Positions 55,193 to 64,000 of a stretch of 64,000 bases of DNA are shown here, piece by piece. The position numbers and the translations under genes are program-made. This DNA comes from Capsicum annuum (taxonomy: Eukaryota > Streptophyta > Magnoliopsida > Solanales > Solanaceae), in contig NC_061114.1 of assembly GCF_002878395.1 (NCBI RefSeq), forward strand, positions 149,708,836 to 149,772,835, in the 5' to 3' direction. The notes under the pieces were generated by a model. The model ran no database searches. It saw only the letters and a list, made by a program, of their open reading frames with translations, and had not been told where the DNA came from. Positions within the stretch are counted from its first letter, which is position 1; each line of letters begins with the position of its first letter.

Positions 55193-55405
55193 AACTTCCT
55201 ATCAGAGCCTATGTTTTTAAGGTGTCCTAGGGAGTCTAACTAGCCGCATTAAGTAGAGTCTTGATCATTGGTGTGTAGCATGCCACATCTATGAGAAAGA
55301 GGCTACAAGACATTTTAGGAAAAAGTGTGATTCTTTCTTTCAGAAGTCTATCATGCTTAAAGTTTCTCTCTCTGCTATTGATTCGTGCTCTCCTTTTTTA
55401 GAAAT

Positions 55406-55894
55406 ATGCCTCCACGTTGAGCGAGAGAAAATAATGATGGTCAGCAACCTCAACCCGCTGATCCATTGAATGAAAACGTGTCTCATGTTGAATTTCAGGC
55501 AGCCTTTTAGGCACTGGCCTAAGTTGTTACTGCAAATGTTCAGGCCAACCCAGCTCCGGGTCCACAACAGTAGGGAGGTGATTCAGCTGCTGCCAGGATC
55601 CGTGACTTCATGTAGATGAATTCGCCAGAATTCTTTGGGTCCAAGTCTGATGAGGATCCATGGTTGTTTTTAGAGGAGGTGCAGAAGATTACTCAGGTGA
55701 TGTATATTTCTGAGGAGCATCGTGTGTAGTTGGCTATGTATAGGTTGGAAGACCTTGCTTCTGAATGGGTTGTTGCTTCGAGGAAAGGTATAGGTGAGGG
55801 AGCTATCCCTACGACTTGGCAAGAGTTCCAGGATGCATTCATGGATGTGTTTTTCCCTTTGGAGATGAGGGAGGCGAAGCTGGAAGAGTTTATG
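55406..55894 (+). pseudogene. Element C gag, truncated by a LINE
   Basis: The start at 55406 (MPPR, stop, AREN) is followed by NDGQQPQPADPLNENVSH and, after stops, YRLEDLASEWVVASRKGIGE and TTWQEFQDAFMDVFFPLEM. The frame enters LINE sequence after KLEEFM at about 55894. The rest of the gag and all of pol are absent. Confidence 0.87.
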
Positions 55895-56720
55895 AAAGGA
55901 TGTGTTGACGCGATGTATTCAAGGAGAGGTGCCTTGGTGTATGTTATTTGCTGCTGATATGGTATTAATGGACGAGACTCGGGGAAGAGTTAATGATAAG
56001 TTAGAGATTTGGAGACATACCATTGAGTCTAAAGAATTTTGGTTGAGCAGGACCATTACAGAGTACTTGGAGTGTAAGTTTAGTGATATGTTGCAGGAGG
56101 CTGGTGTGGTTGTGAAGCTAGACTCTCAGGACATTTGGAGGAAGGAGAATTTCAAGTATCTAGAGTCTATGAATCAGGGCAATGGCGAGATTGATGAGGA
56201 TGTCACACATCGTATTGGGGCAGGGTGGTTGAAATAGAGGCTCGCTTTAAGAGTTTTATATGATAAGAAGGTACCCTCGAAGCTTAAAGATAAGTTCTAC
56301 AGAGTGGCAGTCCGATCGACTATACTGTATGGAGTAGAGTGTTGGCCAGTTAAGAACTTCCACATCCAGAAGTTGAAGGTGGTGGATATAAGGATGTTGC
56401 GATGAATATGTGGTCATACCAGGAAAAATAAGGTAAGGAATGAGATTATTTTGGAGAAGGTGGGGGTGGCTTTGGTGAAGGACAAGATGTGAGAAGTGTG
56501 ATTACGTTGGTTCGGGTACGTGATAAGGAGGGGCTCTGATGCTTTAGTACAGAGGATGAGTCACTGGCTATGGATGGTTTTAGGCAGGGTAGATTTAGGC
56601 CAAAGAAATATTAGAGGGAGGTGATTAGGCATGATATGGAGAAGTTACAACTGACAGAGAACATAACCCTTGATAGAAAAATGTGGATGATGCGAATTAG
56701 GGTAGAGGGTTGGGGGTGAG
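55895..56720 (+). pseudogene. LINE reverse transcriptase, C-terminal part
   Basis: The frame at 55902-56237 reads [20 protein letters not shown], with the active-site F-A-D-D changed to F-A-A-D, followed by [24 protein letters not shown] and [21 protein letters not shown]. After a stop at 56236, broken frames give KFYRVAVRSTILYGVECWPVKN, MLRXICGHTRKNKVRNEI and WFGYVIRRGSDALVQR, ending VIRHDMEKLQLTENITLDRK. This is the usual thumb and C-terminal region of RTE-type LINEs in plants. Confidence 0.85.
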
Positions 56721-57045
56721 AGCGTTTGTTTATTTGTGTTTGAAGTTTCTTATTCATGGGTGTTGAGTGATGTCTATGTTTTTGGTTAGATAGTTTTTTA
56801 GTAGTAGCTGGTGGCTGTTATATTACCTTGTGAATACCAGTGTTAATTTATTTTGTATAATGTACTAGTCTATACGCATTTATGTTTTGTGATTTGCTAT
56901 ACTATTATCGTTCCTAAGCCGGGGGTCTATCGAAAATAGTTTCTCTACTTCTTCGGAGGTAATGGTATGGTTTGCGTACACTCTACTTTCCCCAGACCCC
57001 ACTATGTCAAAATACACTGGGTATGTTGTTGTTGTAGTTGTTGGT
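55895..57045 (+). mobile_element. 5'-truncated RTE-like LINE with TTG-repeat tail
   Basis: Non-LTR retrotransposon 3' end. It begins inside the RT ([21 protein letters not shown]), continues with the RT C-terminal region, and ends in a 3' untranslated region closing with ACTGGGTATGTTGTTGTTGTAG. This tail and the preceding CCGGGGGTCTATCGAAAA...CCCCAGACCCCAC segment are widely shared by LINEs and SINEs of Solanaceae. No target duplication was found, and the C gag does not resume on the right. Confidence 0.82.
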
Positions 57046-57624
57046 TCGTAAAGAGTTGCACTGTTTCAAACTATTGGGTCTATCTGCAGAGCCATCTGCG
57101 GAGATACAGTTACATGTCATACTACATACAAAACAAAAGTTGATGGTTGATCTACGTTGGCATATGCATCCGTAGATGGACAAATGAATCTGCAAATTCC
57201 ATTATCATTATTCAAACATTAAACTTGACAGTATGCATTTTAATATGCATCTGCAAATGCACGTTTGAGTCCTTAAATGGAGAAAAAGATATTGATTAGA
57301 CTTTGGCTTAAATAATCATTAAACAATTATGTTTTAAATGAATTTTGTCCAAAAAATAGTCTTTCAATCATTTGACAAATTCAAATTCAAATTCAAATCT
57401 AAAGTAGAAGCCAAGCCAAGCAAGCAACGACTATGATTGCATGAGGCTTATTTTTTTCTTGCCTTACTTACAACATAAAGTAAAGCTTCTATATTTAAGC
57501 ATGAAAAAGTTTTTTTTTTCCATCAATGTGGGAGAACACTTCTTTCATAAAATGAAGGCACATTTCACTTTTCTTTTATTTTTTCCTCTATTTTTCATTC
57601 ATATTTCATTACTAGAAGCCAACA
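57046..57624 (-). repeat. Probable copia 3' LTR (left edge unknown)
   Basis: On the minus strand, TGTTGGCTTCTAG starts at 57624, directly after a purine-rich CATGTGGGGAAT (57625-57636), the expected polypurine tract and LTR start of a copia element. The outer end was not found; the sequence between the LINE tail (57045) and about 57190 contains short TGCATATGCAT-like palindromes. No matching 5' LTR was recognised on the right side. Confidence 0.5.
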
Positions 57625-57636
57625 ATTCCCCACATG

Positions 57637-58149
57637 AATGGGAAATGTCTATAAGATCAAAAAAATATATGAATAAGTGTATGATTTACAAGTAAACACT
57701 AATTGTATTTGGATAAGTAGGTTTTCCTTTGAACTTTTTATAATGAACTTATATCGAATGCACTCGGTCAATAGGTAGATGTGATATCTTTGAACCGTCA
57801 AACTTTGTTTTACAGCTAGACAATACAAGTCACATAACTAGTTTTTTATCATTATGATTCTCGTGATTTTGTTCATTTCAGCCATGAACCCTACTTGATT
57901 TCATTATAACTTAAAGAATAGGTATTTACTATCATCCTCTTTGAAGAGACTTCTACTTCATACTTAGATAGATGAATTTTAAACGTTTAATTCTATATCT
58001 AAATTATTTGATCATATCTGCCAAACTTAGAAATAATTAAAAAGTTTCAAACCTTAAGTTTTTTCCTTGTTTTCTAAATATTGTCTTCACCATACGAATA
58101 GATTGAGTTATTTAACATTTTAAACCGCCAGTCATAAATCTGTTTGATC
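57637..58149 (-). other. Copia 3' untranslated region
   Basis: A non-coding stretch between the RNase H end (near 58150) and the polypurine tract. AT-rich with no conserved frame. I see no other gene in it. Confidence 0.5.
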
Positions 58150-58660
58150 TCTTTGAACCTAGCTCTTGGGATCTCTAGTCTGCTAGGTAGAGTTACTGTC
58201 ATGATGAATTATCCTGATCCTTAAATCGATTTTCGTTAACGATCTGTCAATTGACTCTCTAATTAGGCTTTTTTAGTGGATCCAACACATTATCTTTTGA
58301 CTTCACATAGTCAATCATGATAATATCAGTAGAGAGTAGTTGCCTAATGGTAGTATATCTTCATTTTATGTGATGAATTTTCTGTTATACATCATGCTCC
58401 CTACCCCGATTGTAGCTTGACTATAACAATGCATACATTCATGTGTCAAAGGTTTGAGCCAAAAATAAATATCTTTCAAAAAATTTTGAAACCATTCGAC
58501 TTTTTCATTGACATTAGCTAAAGTGATAATTCAGATTCCATCAAAGAGCTAGTGATATATGTCTGTTTGGGTGATTTTCAAGAGACTACTCCTCAAGAGT
58601 AAATACATATCCACTTGTGAATTTACTTCATTTGACTTAATAGTTCAATTTGCATGACTA
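58150..58660 (-). pseudogene. Copia RNase H
   Basis: Minus strand: a broken SHANWTIKSNEVNSQVDMYL start, then KVEWFQNFLKDIYFWLKPLT and ECMHCYSQATIGVGSMMYNR, and finally DYVKSKDNVLDPL followed by a degraded L-T-R-E motif. This is the typical copia RNase H order (A-E/D-W-L-R-x-L-L, D-S/N-x-A-A-I). Stops and shifts are frequent. Confidence 0.78.
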
Positions 58661-59600
58661 TATCCTTTAATTAATGTTGGATATTTTTTATAATGCAAAG
58701 TATAGTTTTGAGTATGTTTTAGATACCCCAAAATTCTTTTTATTGACATCCAATGAGTTTGATTAGTATTACTTGTGAACCAACTCATTTTACTAATAGC
58801 ACATGTTATATCTGATTGTGTAAAGTTTATAATATACATCAAATTATTCAACACTCTTCCATAGTCCAATTGTGAGTCACTTTCACCTTCATTCTTTTGA
58901 AGTGCAAAACTCACATCTATTGGTGTCTTAGCAATATTGAAATTCAAATACTTGAACTTTTCAAGTACCTTTTCAATGTAATGATACTGTGACAATGTTA
59001 AACCTTGTGGAGTTCTATGAAGTCTTATTGCTAAGATTATACCAGTAACTCGTAGGTTTACTAGGTCTGTCATATCAAATTTCGCTAGCTGGTATTCACT
59101 TGCAGCATTTATGTCAGAAATATATCTACTAATGATCAACATGTCATTAACATACAAACAAATAATAACTTTGTAATTTGAAGTATTTTTAATGTAAGCA
59201 CATTTTTCACATATATTAATCTTAAATCTATTTACTAACATGATTTGGTCAAATTTTATGCATGCTACTGTTTGGGTGCTTATGTTAGTCCATAAAGTGA
59301 CGTAACAAGATTGCACACTTTTTTTTTACTAGAAATCATAAAACTCTTGGGTTTTTTTATGTAAATATTTTCTTCATTTCTCCATTTAAGAAAGTTATTT
59401 TCATATTCATTTGATAAATTTCAAGATCATATACTGCAACTAGTGCAGTCAACATCTGAATAGATGTAATTCTTGTTACTGAAAAGTACGTATTGAAGTA
59501 ATCAAGGCCTTTCTTTTGTCTAAAGCCTTTAACAATAAGTCTTGACTTGTATTTGTCAATAGTTTTATCAGCTTTCACTTTTCTTTTGAAGATTTATTTT
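58645..59600 (-). pseudogene. Copia reverse transcriptase
   Basis: The N-terminal part (59357-59578) reads KADKTIDKYKSRLIVKGFRQ, KKGLDYFNTYFSVTRITSIQ and LEIYQMNMKITFLNGEM, where the catalytic Asp of the M-D-V-K-T-A-F motif is Asn. The second part (58645-59316) has VIICLYVNDMLIISR, so Y-V-D-D is Y-V-N-D. It continues with QLDYGRVLNNLMYIINFTQS and HWMSIKRILGYLKHT. Two catalytic Asp to Asn changes and a broken segment at 59317-59356 make it inactive. Confidence 0.88.
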
Positions 59601-59879
59601 AACCTAAAGATTTATTTTTTGGATGAAGATCAACCAACTCCCAAATATAGTTGTTCAAGATTGAATGAATCTCACTATTGATAGTCTCTTCCTAAAAGAA
59701 TGGGTCTGCAGAAGACGTGACTTCTTTAAATGCTTGAGGCTTTTATTTTCAATAAGAAATATTACAAAATCTGATGCAAAGAAAGTACATATTCTTTGAC
59801 GTTTACTATGCCTTGGATTCCCTTCATTAAATACATTCTTCTTTTCTTCTTCTAGAGTTTGTTTAGACTCTTTACTCTA

Positions 59880-60900
59880 TAACTCATACCTAGTTTTATG
59901 TGGATAAATATGTTTAAAGAACTAAACTTTATCTGGTTTGATTACCATATTGTCATAAATACCCCGATGTTCAGATTTATAAACCAAAAATCTACATTTT
60001 TGACAATTTGTAGCATATCCAATGAAAATATAGTCAACAGTCCTTGGTTTTATTTTGATCTTTTTGTATATGGAAACTTTGAATTTAGCTAGACATCCCA
60101 TACTTTAAATTTTTCAAGTTAAGTTTTCTTTCCTTTCATTTCTCATATGGAATAAATTATGTCATGTTATATGGCACTCTATTGAGTATTCGATTTGTTG
60201 TAAGGATAACTTCCCCCGATAATTTTTACATAAATCTAAACTTATAAGCAAGACATTCATCATGTACTTCTATGTTTGATTCTTTTTCCCATAATTTATT
60301 AGATTGAGGCAAGCAAAAAGGCAGTAGTTTGATGGACAATTTTATTTTTCAAACATATCTCTGCAAAAGGATATTCGTACTCTCCACCCCTATCACTTAT
60401 TATTATTTTTTATTTTTTAATCCAACTGAATTACCAAAATGCTTCTATTACTTTATCTTTATTCAACAAATATTATAACAATATCTAGTGCAATCGTTAA
60501 TAAAATTTATGAAATATTTTTTCCACCATGAGATGGTGCTTACTTCATATCACAATATCTATGTAAATCAATTCTAAGGGACTGAAATCTCTTTCGATAG
60601 ATTTATAAGGATGATTAATATACTTAGATTCAACACATGTTTGACATTGTGATTTATTACAGCCAAAGTTAGGCAATACTTCTAAACTAATCAATTTTCT
60701 CAAGATTTTGTAATTGACATGTCCTAGACCTTTTACCTAGGTTCAAAGTTTATCTCATGTCATGGAGTAAAACTACTAGGTCATATGTTAGGTAGCATAA
60801 TTCTATCTTCAAGCTTTGTTTTTTTTATTTTCTGGAGGCTTTGATCTTGTTCCCCTCCTTATAAATATTTGATTTGATGAAATAAACAGCTTAGGGGTGG
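59880..60900 (-). pseudogene. Copia integrase (broken)
   Basis: Minus-strand frames contain KLISLEVLPNFG with CNKSQCQTCVESKY, the zinc-binding end (60600-60700), then ELIYIDIVI with the first catalytic Asp, GGEYEYPFAEICLKNKI with HQTTAF (about 60310-60375), and CLAKFKVSIYKKIKIKPRTV with DYIFIGYATNCQKCRFLVYK (about 59975-60090), the C-terminal copia block. Many stops are present, and the G-K-x-G-S-x-x-x-L region is lost. Confidence 0.78.
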
Positions 60901-61025
60901 TGTTCAACCCCTAACCCACCATGGGTCAATTAAAAAATGTATGTCGTACACGAACATGTCACAAATTATTAGGCTCAAGTAAGAAAGAAAAAACCTCTGT
61001 TTTATTCATTTCAACAGTCATTACA

Positions 61026-61325
61026 TCAACTTTGAAAAGACTCATTGAGGTAACCCTTTCCTATGAACATATTATTCTTAATTATTATAATTTTCTCTGA
61101 TACAAACACACTCTTAAATTTATTTTTAAAGATAAGTGTTTTAGACACTAAGCTTTTTCTAATAGTAGGAACATGGAGAATATTTTTGAATGTCAACACC
61201 TTTATAGAAGTAATCTTTAGGAATATCTTCCCACCTCCTTCAACCTTAGTTGTTTCAGTACTTTTCATGAAGATCACTTCTTCAGAATTAATGATATCAT
61301 AAGTAGCAAAAGCTTTTTTGCACAA
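61026..61325 (-). pseudogene. Copia gag-pre-integrase segment
   Basis: An uninterrupted block of 99 residues: ATTKVEGGGKIFLKITSIKV-like sequence (TTKVEGGGKIFLKITSIKV), LTFKNILHVPTIRKSLVSKT, and VFVSEKIIIIKNNMFIGKGY. This is the copia protease end and gag-pre-integrase region, in which L-x-N-V-L-H-V-P-x-I-R-K-N-L-V-S is a hallmark. The protease D-S-G-A is not visible just upstream and appears lost. Confidence 0.85.
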
Positions 61326-61469
61326 GAGTGGCTCCTAATCAAACCACCATTCATTTGGATTTCTAACTAGATTGCATTCAGCGAACATCACATACAAATT
61401 TTCAATCTTTTTAGTTGCTTTCACCATGTTTGTATGATTTCTTTTCTTGTTCTTCTTCAAAATTTGGCA

Positions 61470-61910
61470 ATTCAGAGCTTTCTGACCAACTTTTCTACAA
61501 TTATAGCAATTGTTGTTGGACTTTTTCTTGTTCTACTTTTGTTTGAAATGTTCTTTCTTTTCTTATTGTTAGAGCATCATTCTTAATAAAATTTACACCC
61601 ATCATCATTTATTTCTCACACAAATTATTTTCCTCTTCTATTTTGAGATGAATCACAAAATCATGCAAGTTAGAAAATTAATTTTCAAACATTTTTTCCT
61701 CAGAAACACAAGGATCTCTACTTGTGAACCTTTATATCCACGTGTGGTTAGCCAAAAGGACATCATTTGTTGTTAATCTTTGAGTTCACACCAGAAATTT
61801 TTTCTGATTTTTTGTTGATTCCATTGCTAGAGCAATATCTAAACTGGTTGATGACGCAATATTAATTATCATTAGGACAATACCATTCACAATCGAATCA
61901 ATTTGCTAAT
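61470..61910 (-). pseudogene. Copia gag C-terminal part with zinc knuckle
   Basis: Minus strand: FSNLHDFVIHLKIEEENNLC (about 61600-61670) matches the R/L-R-I-E-E-x-N block of copia gags. A basic segment follows, then NNNCYNCRKVGQKALNCQ (about 61468-61520), a C-x2-C-x4-H-x4-C knuckle in which His is Gln. Upstream coding is badly broken and stops at 61911. Confidence 0.7.
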
Positions 61911-63202
61911 TGATAACGCTCAAATTACACTCTTGAATTGGTGTAGAAGATGTTGTCAATATATATTTTACCCAACAAGAAGTTGGGATCGAACCACAGG
62001 AAGTGAAGAAACGGGATTCAAGGCTTGAAAGTTAAGAAGTCAACTAGGAGTTGACTGTAATGTCTATAAAATAGCATAAATGTAAAATGAGGGATTAGTT
62101 GGATTGTTTTTATAGTAACAATTTCTTTGCTTTTAGAATAATATCTTAAGGCTGAAAATATTTAGAGTGTAATCAATTGGGAGTAAACCTTGGAGTTATG
62201 CCATTCTAGGTGTGAACTCATGCATGGGTAGTTAAAAATTTATTCAAATTTAGCTAGGAGACATGGGTAGGTTAGATTTAAAGCTATTAGTGTCAATCTT
62301 TCAATAGAACACTAAATTTCACAAATGGGTTCTTTCGAACACCTTATAAGTATAACAATTTCACCAATCTGTTGCCTCAATTAATATTGTTATGTCTAAG
62401 AGATGCTATTAAATGAACTAATTCAAGTTATTGTTTACATTTATTCCTCACACATACCCTCTCTTTCAAGGATGATACGGATTCAAAGGTAATTGGGGTT
62501 TACAATCCTCAATTATTAGTTAAATCATGGAATAAATGCAAAATCTATAACAAATAGCTAATTAGGAAAATAAGTAAAAAACACCCATGCACTATTCACA
62601 ACCTATCAAGCATAACCCCATGAATGAAGAATTAGCTACTCATAAAAATAAAAAAGTAAAGATATACCAAACTATTCATTAAATTGATCCATAAAAATAA
62701 AGAAAATAAAATCCAAGCTTTGATTTTTAATAAATCTCCAATAGAAAGCACTAATCCTTCATTTGGGAATCACTCTAATATGTTTTTCCCTCAAGAGTAA
62801 TAAAATAATTTTCAAAGATAATTAGATTTGATTCCACATTTGGCAAATATTACAAATATGTCACCTCACTCTTAATCTGCTTGAGCAGATCCAAAGCAAA
62901 TGGAGAGCAGATTCAAAGCATATGCAAAGCAGATCTATAGCAGATTAGGTGCAGATGGGGTTGTTTTGGTCATTTTGGCCACCTGCTTGAGCGTGTGTCC
63001 TCCCAACATACCCATGTGATCTTTAGTGCTCTTTTCTTTCATATTGGACCTTTTGTTGACTTGAAATGCTTGCTCATCTTCCCTTTTCAATCTTTACCTA
63101 CACAAATGAGCATTAAGTATAAGATTAACATCAAAAAAAAAAAAAAACACGGTAATTTAAGCTTAAAAGGTGCTAGAAAGTCATCAAATTGACGATTTAT
63201 CA
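61911..63202 (-). repeat. Probable LTR, Athila-like family (solo or partial)
   Basis: Bounded by TGATAACG at 61911 and TTTATCA at 63202, giving TG/CA ends with matching TGATAA/TTATCA termini. The left part shares layout with the Athila LTR at 12580 (ATAACG, then an ..AAGTTGGGATCGAACCAC-type segment). No primer-binding site adjoins it and no target duplication was found, so it may be a solo LTR or a truncated copy. It contains a GCAGAT-rich imperfect tandem (62882-62958) and an A-run (about 63130-63147). Confidence 0.45.
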
Positions 63203-64000
63203 TTTTTCAATTTTATTCATCATTTTTTGTCAATCTTTGACAAATAATTTAATATTTTAAAATACTAATAATAAATACTCAATCTTTAAACAACTTATTT
63301 TTAGTCAAAGATGAAGTTTTTATGTTCTTCAAATTGTCAACCGAATGAACTTTGAAACCTAATGAAGTTTTTGTGTTCTTCAAATCACAATTAAATCCAA
63401 ACAGAGTATAAAATTAGAAGGTGTTAATCTCTAGAAATCAAAATACAGGTAGATAATTTTCTTGAGATTATTATTTTAAATAAATAAAATATGTATTCAA
63501 ATATGAACTTCAACAACAAGTTCAAACTCGTAAGAGGCTCAGTCCTATTCCTATGACGGGTTTTTAAGGGACTTAAGTGGGGTATTCTGGATATTTCTCT
63601 ACTTACCCTGATTAGGACCCACGACTTCTAATACACTGAGTAGGTTATTTACCCTATTATTCTATTTATTAATACTTAGAAAACTATTCCAAAACACATC
63701 ATAATTCTCTCAAGAGCTTTTAAGGCACAACGCAAGGGTTTCAACTTAGGAATTGCTTTGGGGCTTGCTTTGGTGATTTTCTTCCATCATCTTTCTCGGT
63801 TTAAGGCATGTCTCTCTTTACTACTTACTATTTCTAAAAAGGCATGGATTTTATAGATGTTTCCATGGTTTCAATGTTGCATGATTCATGGTTTTCAACT
63901 ATTAATTGGGGGTTTTATTTATAGTGGCTTTGTTTTGATTTTCTATAGTTTAACTATGCTTTTGTATGCATTAATGGTGGTTTTGGGTAATTAGTTTGCA
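63203..64000. other. Unassigned AT-rich region, LTR-leader-like at the right end
   Basis: No coding domain is visible. From about 63540 the sequence resembles the U5/leader part of gypsy LTRs: CACAACGCAAGGGTTTC, a Q-box-like purine/pyrimidine alternation, then TTTAAGGCATGTCTCTC, comparable in layout to TTCAAGGCATGTGGGG in element A near 10295. It could be the start of another LTR running off the window. This is a weak call. Confidence 0.3.

Larger units (their letters stand above)
46708..55894 (+). mobile_element. Elements B and C: chromovirus with LTR-internal-LTR-internal layout
   Basis: LTR (46708-49113), internal region B (49114-52776), LTR (52777-55192), then a second primer-binding site and gag start (C, 55193-55894) cut by a LINE. 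The middle LTR is thus both the 3' LTR of B and the 5' LTR of C. B has lost most of its integrase and the chromodomain by an internal deletion. The layout suggests unequal recombination between LTRs of related copies, or a tandem insertion. Confidence 0.85.
57190..61910 (-). mobile_element. Ty1/copia retrotransposon (minus strand)
   Basis: On the minus strand the order is gag (61910 down to 61470, with zinc knuckle), pre-integrase (61026-61325), integrase (60900-59880), RT (59600-58660), RNase H (58660-58150), 3' untranslated region, then the probable 3' LTR. This is the copia order, with integrase before RT. The gag N-terminus, primer site and 5' LTR are missing where another LTR begins at 61911. 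The lineage is not assigned. Confidence 0.85.

Noticed and set aside
57441..57695. Secreted small protein with hydrophobic start (84 residues)
   Set aside because: The frame crosses the copia LTR boundary and the polypurine tract. Its hydrophobic run follows from a T-rich stretch.
44..63990. CRISPR arrays, rRNA and tRNA genes
   Set aside because: No regular spacer-repeat pattern and no tRNA cloverleaf or rRNA signature was seen. The TGGTATCAGAGC sites are retroelement primer-binding sites, not tRNA genes.

Overview
The window is repeat-dense nuclear DNA of a flowering plant, most likely from the nightshade family (Solanaceae). The evidence is the set of decayed Ty3/gypsy chromoviruses of the Tekay/Del type, an Athila-type element, a copia element, an RTE-like LINE with a TTG-repeat tail, and a long cluster of endogenous pararetrovirus (Caulimoviridae) sequence. 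I see no intact host protein-coding gene, tRNA or rRNA gene, and no CRISPR array. Almost every coding region is a pseudogene broken by stops and frameshifts.

Layout. (1) 1-13385, minus strand: an Athila-like element (integrase, RNase H, reverse transcriptase, protease, gag, primer-binding site, 5' LTR). Its gag is split at 4342/11800 by element A, a plus-strand chromovirus (4338-11799) that has kept its 3' LTR but lost its 5' LTR. The Athila element itself appears to sit in the gag of an older minus-strand chromovirus, element D (13386 to about 16660). (2) About 16661-19595: a heavily decayed plus-strand gypsy element, F. (3) 19596-46707: an endogenous pararetrovirus cluster. I divide it into three plus-strand units without reverse transcriptase ('beta' 1-3), one unit with protease, reverse transcriptase and RNase H ('alpha'), and an inverted leader/promoter block (34936-36250). 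Alpha is interrupted by element E (23842-31312), a gag-only LTR element with both LTRs and a GATAA target-site duplication. (4) 46708-55894: chromovirus B in beta 3, arranged LTR, internal, LTR, then a second partial internal region (C). (5) About 55895-57045: a 5'-truncated LINE joined directly to the C gag. (6) About 57046-61910: a minus-strand copia element. (7) 61911-63202: a probable further LTR. (8) 63203-64000: an unassigned stretch that resembles an LTR leader near its end.

Relative order of events can be read from the nesting: D is older than Athila, which is older than A; the pararetrovirus cluster is older than E and B. The most unusual feature is the beta type of pararetrovirus unit. 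It carries movement protein, coat-protein core, zinc knuckle and an unrecognised downstream region (X), but no polymerase, and it shares its leader layout with the polymerase-bearing alpha unit. This could be a second component of a divided genome or simply a family of defective copies. The sequence alone does not decide.

All family names come from motif recognition by eye. No database search was possible, and boundaries given as approximate may be off by tens of bases.
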